Below, piece after piece: positions 7,980 through 14,458 of a DNA stretch of 17,730 bases (its first letter is position 1; each line of letters begins with the position of its first letter). Position numbers and translations under genes: made by a program. The notes beneath the pieces were generated by a model. The model saw only the letters and a list, made by a program, of their open reading frames with translations, did no database searches and was not told where the DNA came from. Origin of the DNA: JADKCL01 sp031424495 (GTDB lineage: Bacteria > Bacteroidota > Bacteroidia > J057 > JADKCL01). The stretch spans positions 1 through 17,730 of the forward strand of contig JANPHP010000203.1 in assembly GCA_031424495.1 (NCBI GenBank), read 5' to 3'.

Positions 7980-8430
7980 TACCCACCGAAACTGAACGCT
8001 ACCGCGTCACGCTCCAAGAGCCAAAAGACGCAATATATGCGAGCTGTAAAAGCTTTAATCCCCCCAAGACTCACAATCCCCCCACCCCCAAAAAAGCGGC
8101 CCTCAGGCCGCTCAAACCCACAATGCCATCCAAAACCACCCCCACATGACTCCCAATAATCCCACCAAACTTCATTTCTCACACCCAATCTGCCGCCGCA
8201 TCTTTACACCGTGAAAGCATGCTGGCAGCCGCGACTCGGTCCAGCGAACGAAAACTCAATGTCTCTAAAAACTAGTCTGATGTAATTGTCTGCGGTGCGC
8301 GGCTGAGGTCGTTGTTGCTGAAATGGCAGCCATGTTTCATGATCGAGTGGGCCCGCTCGACCCGGAATTGCTTTGCCTGTCGCATGCGCAATTGTTTGTG
8401 AAGTGTAAATTTTAAACCAAAGGAAATTCT
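7980..8430. other. Gene-poor stretch between the protease and the T9SS protein
   Basis: No convincing gene was found on either strand. The part from about 8050 to 8190 is C/A-rich on the plus strand and holds one hairpin (8090-8112). The part from about 8220 to 8400 has a more coding-like composition: a minus-strand frame open to a TAG near 8275 and a plus-strand frame ending at 8415, both too short to identify. It may be the decayed remnant of a lost gene. The last bases hold AAAGGAA, a likely ribosome binding site for the gene at 8431. Confidence 0.5.
8090..8112 (-). terminator. Rho-independent terminator-like hairpin, oriented to the minus strand
   Basis: The stem AGCGGCC (8095-8101) pairs with GGCCGCT (8106-8112) with loop CTCA. 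The T tract needed for termination is on the minus strand only (six A at 8090-8095 on the plus strand). On the plus strand the stem is followed by CAAACCC, so it is a poor terminator for the protease gene. No minus-strand gene lies directly upstream of it. Confidence 0.55.
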
Positions 8431-9306
8431 ATGAAAACTCAACCACAATCTGTGGCTCAGGCAAATAATGCCTGCGCTGCCTGGGCAAATACTGCCCTTT
8501 TCTCAACCAAATTGATGGGTATTTTGGCCTTCTGGATGGCTTTTGCGGGCTTGCAGCTCCACGCCCGAACCTATACACAATATGACTTGTCGGATTTTGT
8601 GTATGCGGTGAATGGACCCAACACAGTGCTCGCACAAGGCGATACTGCTACTTTTGAGGTCGTTTTGGGCAACGAGGATGCCCCGGCCTACCATGTCATG
8701 GGCATGCGGCTGGATCTTGCGCTGAGCAGCCTCGCGCAAATTCCCAATGCGTCTACGATCTCGGTCGATGGCTCTTGGTGTTTTGATGTCGGCAATCTTT
8801 GTCTGCGCTCCACGGCTGGAGATGCGTCGCTCAGCCTCCTATTGCAAGCGGCAGATGGCTCCTCGAAGTCGGGTGCTGGATTTGTCTTTAGTTTCCAACT
8901 CATTGCCAAACAGGATGATGTGGAGCCATCAGACATGATCGCAGCCATCGATGGCATCGTGATCGTGGAAAATATCGATTTCAAAATGGCGCAATATCCA
9001 CAAGGCAACGCGCTCCCCATCTGTGATTTTGGCGATCAATCTGCAACCAATACGTTGGATGCATCCATCCGCACCAAGCCCTGTTTTCCGAATCCTACAC
9101 AAGGGCGGCTGCAATTGCCATGGACACTGGAGTCTGGAACGCAGGTGCAATTGATCGGCACTGATGGACAAGTGCATGTGCTGGATGCGCAATATTATTC
9201 CGCAGCAACATTACTGGATATCAGCAATTTTCCTGCTGGGGCCTACCAATTGGTGGTTTTGTGCTCGGGCAAGGCGATTTATCGGGATCGGATCCTCAAA
9301 ATCTAG
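8431..9306 (+). CDS. T9SS-exported protein with a cohesin-like beta domain
   Basis: The protein has 291 residues. A long polar N-terminus (1-27) is followed by a hydrophobic segment (28-43) ending LHA-45, a plausible signal peptide. Residues about 57-182 alternate short strands (AQGDTATFEVVLGN, GMRLDLALSSLA, AGFVFSFQLIAK) in the manner of cohesin-like or carbohydrate-binding beta sandwiches; this is inference from pattern only. Residues about 216-291 are a typical type A T9SS sorting domain: CFPNPTQGRLQL, a VQLIGTDGQ turn, ISNFPAGAYQLVV and a basic end YRDRILKI. In Bacteroidota this tail sends proteins across the outer membrane, where it is cut off and the cargo is attached to the surface or released. 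AAAGGAA seven bases before ATG supports the start. A strong terminator follows, so the gene is probably transcribed alone. Confidence 0.85.
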   Translation: MKTQPQSVAQANNACAAWANTALFSTKLMGILAFWMAFAGLQLHARTYTQYDLSDFVYAVNGPNTVLAQGDTATFEVVLGNEDAPAYHVMGMRLDLALSSLAQIPNASTISVDGSWCFDVGNLCLRSTAGDASLSLLLQAADGSSKSGAGFVFSFQLIAKQDDVEPSDMIAAIDGIVIVENIDFKMAQYPQGNALPICDFGDQSATNTLDASIRTKPCFPNPTQGRLQLPWTLESGTQVQLIGTDGQVHVLDAQYYSAATLLDISNFPAGAYQLVVLCSGKAIYRDRILKI

Positions 9307-9334
9307 GGAAGAATTTGAGTTTTCGTTCTTTCTG

Positions 9335-9371
9335 AGGCGCGGCCCTGCAAGGGGCCGCGCCTGCTTTTGTT
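9335..9371. terminator. Strong Rho-independent terminator between convergent genes
   Basis: An 11-base-pair perfect stem, AGGCGCGGCCC (9335-9345) with GGGCCGCGCCT (9352-9362), has a six-base loop and is followed by GCTTTTGTT. It ends the T9SS protein gene on the plus strand. It may also serve the convergent gene at 9392, although the minus-strand T tract is interrupted. Confidence 0.85.
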
Positions 9372-9391
9372 AATCAATTGCAGTGGCGCAT

Positions 9392-10813
9392 TTACCCCTT
9401 CAAGCGTTGGTCGATTTTATCAAGTAGCCATTGCATGTTTGCATACTTGCGACCATTGAGCACATTGCCTTGCAAGCTTTTTAGTGCGCTATGGTCATGT
9501 TGCGGGATGCGTGCAAGTTGCTTCAAGTGCCTGATGAAAGCTTGCAAATTTGCCTTTCGCTGCCCATTGAGCTGGGTATTGCGCTTTACATACATCCGAA
9601 ATGAATCGGTGAGGCTGTCAAGCCCAATTAGATTTTGGGTTTCGTAGTGAATACGCAATAGTGCCACGCGTGCATCGATGCCATAAAAAATGTCTTCATA
9701 ATCCTCCAAAACACGGTATAGAAAGCTCTCTGCCTCGGCAAATCGCTTCTCTGAATAAGCAATGGTCCCAAGTGCAAAATGATAGGCATTTTTGTTGAAG
9801 TCGCCCGCGAGACAGGGGGCATATTGCTCTACAAATTGCCTAGCCCATGCAAACTCTTTGAGCCGACTGGCAATCACGACAATGTTTTTGAAATGGCTAG
9901 ATAGCATGGCAGATACATTTTCCAAAACTTTCTTATCCAGCATTTCTTGGTAAATTTCAAATGTTGTTCGGTTGAAATGCACATGTCCTTCATTGACTCT
10001 GCGGGCACAATAATTCAATGCCGCAGTATAAAAATCCTCTTGCGCCTGCGGCTCCAAATTGGAATTTGCGAGTAGGCTTTTGAACTGGGCATAATCATCT
10101 TCCAATGCCGGATTCAGGGTGCAGCGATACAAATGATACATCATCTGGGTGCGCGATGGCAGCTGCGACAATTGTCCCTGTACCTCATCCAAAAATGCTT
10201 GATCGTCGCGTATTTGGCCCTTTTTGGTCACCAATCGATGGTTGAGCTGCATGTAACACAGCTCCATTTTGTGCATCAACGAGGCACGCTCCTGCTGCGC
10301 AATCAAGGCATCGAGGTTTACGTCTGAGTCGCGAATCGGCTGCCGCAGGTCATGTGCATACCGAATGATACCGATTTGCACAAGCGTTTCCTGCACTTCA
10401 ACTGAGGATAGATCTCTCCCTTCTTGCGCGGCCATGACCTGCTGATGGTAATTTGCCAATAACTGATCTGCCCCAAAATCATAAAGCGATTGCAGCGTGT
10501 ATTGTGATTGCAAATATTCATTATTCTGAAAGCGCCGCTCGGCAAGAAAGCGCATGTACAACCGCACAAGTGCCGTAGCATCCTTGCGAAGTCGGTTCTG
10601 ATCGAAAGGCTGACCTGGCAAGATCAATGCATAAGCTTCCTCCTCAGAAATATTGCGCAATTTGTAGCGCAATAGATTCTCTTCCAGCACCTCCAGCAAT
10701 TTTTCAAGCCTAGAAATCCTATTGAAATAAGGCGAGGCTACAAACAATGCAAATTCCTTGCGCTCGGCTTCCGGCAGGATTTTCAATAGCTGGAAGAGTT
10801 TGGAATCGCGCAT
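9392..10813 (-). CDS. Second helical-repeat (TPR-like) protein, function unknown
   Basis: The protein has 473 residues. It has no signal peptide and is all-helical, with repeated helix pairs such as ENVSAMLSSHFKNIVVIA and RFAEAESFLYRVLEDYEDI. The N-terminus reads LFQLLKILPEAERKEFALFV, the same LxxLxxxLxxxERxxF layout as in the protein at 4433-5932, so a distant common origin is likely. The C-terminus (RKYANMQWLLDKIDQR) is basic and helical. The start at 10813 is an ATG lying 12 bases after the stop of the lipoprotein gene at 10826, so it is probably the last gene of the operon that begins at 12098. Such proteins occur in many copies in Bacteroidota genomes without an assigned job; a scaffold or adaptor role is a guess. 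Confidence 0.8.
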   Translation of the reverse strand: MRDSKLFQLLKILPEAERKEFALFVASPYFNRISRLEKLLEVLEENLLRYKLRNISEEEAYALILPGQPFDQNRLRKDATALVRLYMRFLAERRFQNNEYLQSQYTLQSLYDFGADQLLANYHQQVMAAQEGRDLSSVEVQETLVQIGIIRYAHDLRQPIRDSDVNLDALIAQQERASLMHKMELCYMQLNHRLVTKKGQIRDDQAFLDEVQGQLSQLPSRTQMMYHLYRCTLNPALEDDYAQFKSLLANSNLEPQAQEDFYTAALNYCARRVNEGHVHFNRTTFEIYQEMLDKKVLENVSAMLSSHFKNIVVIASRLKEFAWARQFVEQYAPCLAGDFNKNAYHFALGTIAYSEKRFAEAESFLYRVLEDYEDIFYGIDARVALLRIHYETQNLIGLDSLTDSFRMYVKRNTQLNGQRKANLQAFIRHLKQLARIPQHDHSALKSLQGNVLNGRKYANMQWLLDKIDQRLKG

Positions 10814-10825
10814 CGGCTACGGGCC

Positions 10826-11239
10826 TCAATCGAGGCGCTTGATCCAAGTGCAATATTGCGGCTGCCCGATCTCTGTAAGACCTAGTTCCAATTGCAAGAT
10901 CGCACCTTGAGCGATCTCGGCATCGCCGGGAAGCGCACGTCGCGTGATGTGGCAGTAATCCAACCCCATTTCTGCATGTGGCTCCGCCTTATCCGCGCTT
11001 GTGAGAATCTTGAGATCGAGATAGGTATATAAATTGGTCTTACCGCGCATCTTGCTCAGGTCTTGTTGCCTGATAGACAGCACTTCGGCTTTGACGGTGA
11101 AAATCTTACTTTCGGCCATGGGCTGGGTGGATGATGGGCTGGGTGAATGACAGGCAGCAAAAAAAAGAATTGGCAACCAAAGCAATTTACGGAGTAAAGC
11201 TCGGGTTGCCAATTGTAAATATTGGGGGCAATGTTTCAA
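10826..11239 (-). CDS. Small putative lipoprotein; candidate immunity partner of the papain-like protein
   Basis: The protein has 137 residues if translated from the TTG at 11239; a TTG at 11215 would give a more ordinary signal peptide (ATRALLRKLLWLPILFFAAC). No ATG exists before the lipobox. The segment LPILFFAAC is a signal-peptidase-II-type lipobox, after which a short Ser/Pro-rich linker leads to a compact domain of about 95 residues with predicted strands (KIFTVKAEVLSIRQ, TYLDLKILTS, GAILQLELGLTEI) and two Cys. I do not recognise the family. It lies 19 bases after the papain-like gene and 12 before the helical gene. By position it could protect the envelope against the enzyme encoded just upstream. 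The lipid anchor is well supported; the immunity role is inference. Confidence 0.7.
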   Translation of the reverse strand: MKHCPQYLQLATRALLRKLLWLPILFFAACHSPSPSSTQPMAESKIFTVKAEVLSIRQQDLSKMRGKTNLYTYLDLKILTSADKAEPHAEMGLDYCHITRRALPGDAEIAQGAILQLELGLTEIGQPQYCTWIKRLD

Positions 11240-11258
11240 TATCCCTGCCCTGCGGCGC

Positions 11259-12098
11259 TTATTTTTTCTTGGGTGCGGCCTGAGTCTCGCCCTCGGCCAA
11301 TGGGGCCAAGGTCACCGACTTGTCGCCTGCTTGGGACTGCTCGTACATGTCTTTGTAGAGCGCATTCGGTAGGCAGATGCCCATCATCGAGCCACTCGGA
11401 GCGCTTTTACCTGCTGCCTTCACCGCATCAACCCCAAAGGTCGTGCAGTTGAATGAATACAAGTTATAGTTGGCGTTGCGCTTGGTATCGATGTAATTCA
11501 TCAAAGAGTCGACTTGCGTCTGGGTCAGGTCATACTCGATGCTGCCTTTGGGTTGATGGGCCATGTCTGGCTCTTCAACGCGACCGGGAACCCATTTAAA
11601 AGGGTTTTTGGAGAAGCCAATGTGCTCGGGATTGTCGCTCGTGCCTGCACCGGGGGTGAGGCCTGCGTCCACCATTTTTTGGCTCTGCTCCGGGTAAGTA
11701 TGGTCGCCCGTACGATTGATGAGTGGCCAAAAACCCCATGAGCCATAGCCTGCTTCGATCAGCGAACGCTTGGGCTCGGCCATGTCGGCGGGAATGGTAG
11801 CAGGATCGTTGTAGGTCATGCTGATCCATGTATGCCCGACCTGTGCGCTGAGCAACTCTCCGAGACTGAGTTTCGTACGGTCGACGGTCTCGGTATCAGC
11901 GTGCAATTTGAGCTTGGCGACTGCACCACCTTCGGCTTTCGCAGCGGGCGCATCGCCTTCTTTACCTTGCACGGCGGCAGTCTCTGCACCTGCGGAAAGA
12001 GCAAACGGAGGAGCCTGCTTCATGTTTTTGGCTGGAGCATCCGGGGCGGCGGCCTCGGGCTGCTTATTTTGACGCACTTGCTGGGGCGCTGTTTTCAT
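11259..12098 (-). CDS. Signal-less permuted papain-like (NlpC/P60-related) cysteine protein, candidate effector
   Basis: The protein has 279 residues. Residues 1-75 are disordered, rich in Ala, Pro, Gln and Lys, and have no Sec signal; PPFALSA lies at 30-36. A compact domain follows. GHTWI (His89), YGSWGFWP (118-125), PDMAH (177-181) and YNLYSFNCTTF with Cys218 are spaced as in circularly permuted NlpC/P60-papain folds, where His comes before Cys. Such enzymes can be peptidoglycan amidases, peptidases or acyltransferases (DUF4105/Lnb and LRAT-like groups share the Asn-Cys-Thr pattern), so the reaction is open. The C-terminus is Ala/Lys-rich. The lack of an export signal beside a lipoprotein gene suggests delivery by an injection apparatus. 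Gene borders are firm (ATG 12098); the effector role is inference. Confidence 0.7.
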   Translation of the reverse strand: MKTAPQQVRQNKQPEAAAPDAPAKNMKQAPPFALSAGAETAAVQGKEGDAPAAKAEGGAVAKLKLHADTETVDRTKLSLGELLSAQVGHTWISMTYNDPATIPADMAEPKRSLIEAGYGSWGFWPLINRTGDHTYPEQSQKMVDAGLTPGAGTSDNPEHIGFSKNPFKWVPGRVEEPDMAHQPKGSIEYDLTQTQVDSLMNYIDTKRNANYNLYSFNCTTFGVDAVKAAGKSAPSGSMMGICLPNALYKDMYEQSQAGDKSVTLAPLAEGETQAAPKKK

Positions 12099-12122
12099 GA
12101 CGATACTTTTTTGGCAATAGAC
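12099..12122 (-). promoter_or_regulatory. Split upstream motif shared with the M15 peptidase gene (copy 1)
   Basis: On the coding strand GTCTATTG, nine other bases and TATCGTC end directly at the ATG of the papain-like gene. The same two blocks, ten bases apart, lie before the M15 peptidase gene (14169-14193). It could be an operator, a promoter part or a 5'-UTR element; the sequence does not decide. Confidence 0.4.
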
Positions 12123-12289
12123 TTTCTTACCGTGAAGATGGCAATTTTGAACGAGAATAGCAAGTGTTAAATTTCCTTGGATGACTCAATTTTTCGGGAA
12201 TGCTCGCCGTCTAGTTTTGGCATAAGGCTAGATGGGATTAATGGGGTCCAAAAGGGTTGCCTCCGAAAGCTAAGCAAACGGTAAATTCC

Positions 12290-12967
12290 TCACTCACCAG
12301 ATGCCCATTGAAAGGTACGATTAAATGACACCTCACTTCCCCGCCATTGCAAATGCAAATCGATATCCAGGATCTTCAAGACTCCCTTCAGTTCCTTGCC
12401 TGCGACCTGATCATTGAGTTTCTCTTCTGATCCTTGCAGCCATCGCTCATTGCTCCCTGAGCTGGGTTTCAATTTTGATGTCCAAATCGGCCCCGGGATG
12501 GTCGTCGTGACCAATGTGAAGGCCCCAAGCGACTGTAAAGCAATATCTTCCGTCCATTGCGCTCGATTCAGGAGGAGGCGCACTTGACTAACTTCTGCGG
12601 TCGCGTATGGCACGAGCGCGACAACATAAATTGAGCCATCGCTGTTCCATTCAGCGCCCTCCGGCCCGCCTCCATGATGTGAAAACAGGTCGTAATGCGT
12701 TGTCGTGTCACGCTGCACCTCACTTGCAAGTTCAGCCTTCCAAGCATCCGCAAGGTTCAAATCCTGCGAATCGGCATATTTTTCATCTAGCAAATAGTGA
12801 CACCGCATCTTGATGCCATGCAGCAAAGCGGCCGGCGTGCCGCTCGTTACTGCACCTCGCGAAAGGCATCCCGCAAGGCCCATCGACAGAAAGCCAAAGA
12901 GCAGAAGGCAATGTAGGAACTTACCAAATCCCCGTGCTCTTAAGCGGTATATGCCATGCAACGACAC
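12290..12967 (-). CDS. Putative lipoprotein; candidate immunity partner of the M15 peptidase
   Basis: The protein has 225 residues. It starts at GTG 12967, three bases after the TAA of the peptidase gene; no in-frame ATG precedes the lipobox, so translation is probably coupled to the upstream gene. The N-terminus is basic (YRLRARGFGKF), followed by a hydrophobic core and the lipobox LAGC with Cys34. The mature part is unassigned: mixed helix and strand, with SIYVVALVPYATAEVSQVRL, FTLVTTTIPGPIW and a closing KILDIDLHLQWRG strand. It has no similarity that I can see to the lipoprotein at 10826-11239. A periplasm-facing lipoprotein encoded directly behind a cell-wall peptidase is the usual arrangement for an immunity protein, but no direct evidence of binding exists here. 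Confidence 0.75.
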   Translation of the reverse strand: MSLHGIYRLRARGFGKFLHCLLLFGFLSMGLAGCLSRGAVTSGTPAALLHGIKMRCHYLLDEKYADSQDLNLADAWKAELASEVQRDTTTHYDLFSHHGGGPEGAEWNSDGSIYVVALVPYATAEVSQVRLLLNRAQWTEDIALQSLGAFTLVTTTIPGPIWTSKLKPSSGSNERWLQGSEEKLNDQVAGKELKGVLKILDIDLHLQWRGSEVSFNRTFQWASGE

Positions 12968-12970
12968 GTC

Positions 12971-14161
12971 TTATTTCATTTGGGCACCGATCTTGCCGTG
13001 TGTTCCGCCGCCCACAGACATATAGCCATCGCCTTTTGCGGAGCCATTTTTCACTTGAAAAGCAGAGATCATGGTCGAGACATCGGCTGATTCAGCGATG
13101 CCGAGCCCGATGAGCGCAGCCTTGACCGCAGCGACATCCTCTGGGATGTTGGCGCAGTTTGCGTTGCTGCCGACCGAGAAAAACAAGCTAAGCTTGCCTT
13201 TGGTGATTGCGACATTGTTCCAGATCGCTTTGAGCGTTTCTGCGGGAAACCCTTCACGCCGTCCCAACCGACCGCCGTTTACGTGACGATCGACCACAAG
13301 CTTTTTCATCGCTGTGACGATCTGGTCATCGGTATAAATCTGACGTAGCGCAGCATACCAAGTGAGGCCGTCATCCTTGACATAGTGCCACCACTCCTGC
13401 TTATTGTAGGATTTTTCCCAACCATCGTGTGCTGGAATGCGCTCAAAACCGTTTTTGTCCAAGATCGCCGTGACGTCTACAACTGGCTTTTTGGTGACAC
13501 TTGCCCCCATCCCATTGGAGTGAAGTGTTTTCTTTTCTTCGTCAGTAAAGGTCTTTGCGTAAGCACTTGCCGCACCCGCCTCATTGGCTTCGAGATAGAT
13601 GCGAAAATACATGTCACCACCACTGGGGTTTTTGGCAATCACCCACTTGAGCGCTTGATTGAAATCGACGGCGCGGCCTGATTTGTGCCAAGAGAAATTG
13701 TCGGCACCGACTTTTTGGGTACCCGCCCCCAAGCCGCGGGTGGTATCCCCAAAGCCTGTCCCGATGTCTACGCCCGTGAGGTTCTTGACCTCATCGATCG
13801 CGGCATTGAGGGGTGTCACAACGGCATCGCTGATTTTGTTGGTTGTACGGTCGTTGACAGCGACAAATTTATTGGGTGGATCGGCTGTTACTGATTCTGC
13901 GCCAGCGGTTGCGTTAGCGGCGCCTTTTTGAGCAGCTTCGGCAGCCCCCTTTCCGACAACATCTCCAACACGCTTCATCAAATCGGCGGTTGTATTGATA
14001 CCCATGGCATCACCGCCGCCACCAGCTTCATTGGTACCTGCGCCTGCATCGGCAAACAGTTGTGCTGGCGGGGAAGCGCTACGCTTGATTTCGCTATCAC
14101 CTTCCAGCTGACCGGAGCCTTGGGCATCCTTGCGCTGCAGTGTATCTTTTCCAGTAGCCAT
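12971..14161 (-). CDS. Signal-less M15 peptidoglycan peptidase with PG-binding-like C-terminus, candidate effector
   Basis: I start at ATG 14161 (MATGKDTLQRKD, 396 residues); an earlier ATG at 14203 would add 14 residues that look like untranslated leader. Residues 1-150 are low-complexity, Gly/Ala-rich and signal-less, with PPAQLFA at 31-37. The M15 core follows: SWHKSGRAVDF has the SxHxxGxAxD box (His159, Asp166) and EWWHY the ExWH box (Glu256, His259), so all three zinc ligands and the catalytic Glu are present. Enzymes of this family cut D,D- or L,D-peptide bonds of peptidoglycan stems. Residues about 335-396 resemble a PG-binding repeat (DVAAVKAALIGLG, then ISAFQVKNG, GDGYMSVGGGTHGKI). 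Phage endolysins share this layout, but no phage genes are near. The lipoprotein gene begins three bases downstream. Confidence 0.8.
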   Translation of the reverse strand: MATGKDTLQRKDAQGSGQLEGDSEIKRSASPPAQLFADAGAGTNEAGGGGDAMGINTTADLMKRVGDVVGKGAAEAAQKGAANATAGAESVTADPPNKFVAVNDRTTNKISDAVVTPLNAAIDEVKNLTGVDIGTGFGDTTRGLGAGTQKVGADNFSWHKSGRAVDFNQALKWVIAKNPSGGDMYFRIYLEANEAGAASAYAKTFTDEEKKTLHSNGMGASVTKKPVVDVTAILDKNGFERIPAHDGWEKSYNKQEWWHYVKDDGLTWYAALRQIYTDDQIVTAMKKLVVDRHVNGGRLGRREGFPAETLKAIWNNVAITKGKLSLFFSVGSNANCANIPEDVAAVKAALIGLGIAESADVSTMISAFQVKNGSAKGDGYMSVGGGTHGKIGAQMK

Positions 14162-14168
14162 AACAATC

Positions 14169-14195
14169 GACGATAGACATTTGAACAATAGACAT
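14169..14195 (-). promoter_or_regulatory. Split upstream motif shared with the papain-like gene (copy 2), with a direct repeat
   Basis: On the coding strand GTCTATTG, ten bases and TATCGTC lie seven bases before the ATG of the M15 peptidase gene. The plus strand also shows a direct repeat ATAGACAT at 14173-14180 and 14188-14195, 15 bases apart, so a regulator could bind on one face of the helix. Function not shown. Confidence 0.4.
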
Positions 14196-14254
14196 ATAGG
14201 CATCTGCCATCACCCTAGGGGCAATACAGAAAAACAAGTTTATGCAAAATTTGG

Positions 14255-14392
14255 CTAAAATCCGAATGCGCTTGAGGCCGAAATTTCAATCAGCGCTCTC
14301 CGTGCCTCGTTGGTTACGTCGATGTTCCTCGATATGCATCGCCATCCTTCATACCCATAAAAGTATGCCTCCTTCTCCGAATGAAGAAGCAT
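14255..14392 (-). CDS. Doubtful small ORF between the metalloprotease and peptidase genes
   Basis: A 45-codon frame starts at ATG 14392 (or GTG 14401) and ends at TAG 14255. The peptide (MLLHSEKEAYFYGYEGW, then a basic-acidic helix ending ISASSAFGF) is not low-complexity. However, it has no good ribosome binding site, resembles nothing I know and sits where the promoter of the M15 gene should be. The rest of the 14162-14458 gap holds only the shared motif and a weak six-pair hairpin near 14383-14399. Confidence 0.15.
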   Translation of the reverse strand: MLLHSEKEAYFYGYEGWRCISRNIDVTNEARRALIEISASSAFGF

Positions 14393-14458
14393 ATTCTTCA
14401 CTTAGGATTCCCTTCTTTCGCGAAAATCGATGCTCAATGCACCCCAGCATAGATTATC

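Noticed and set aside
8221..8400. Possible transposase or integrase remnant on the minus strand (FRVERAHSIMKHG)
   Set aside because: The stretch is only about 40 codons and matches no transposase motif I can name; no terminal inverted repeats or target duplications were seen.
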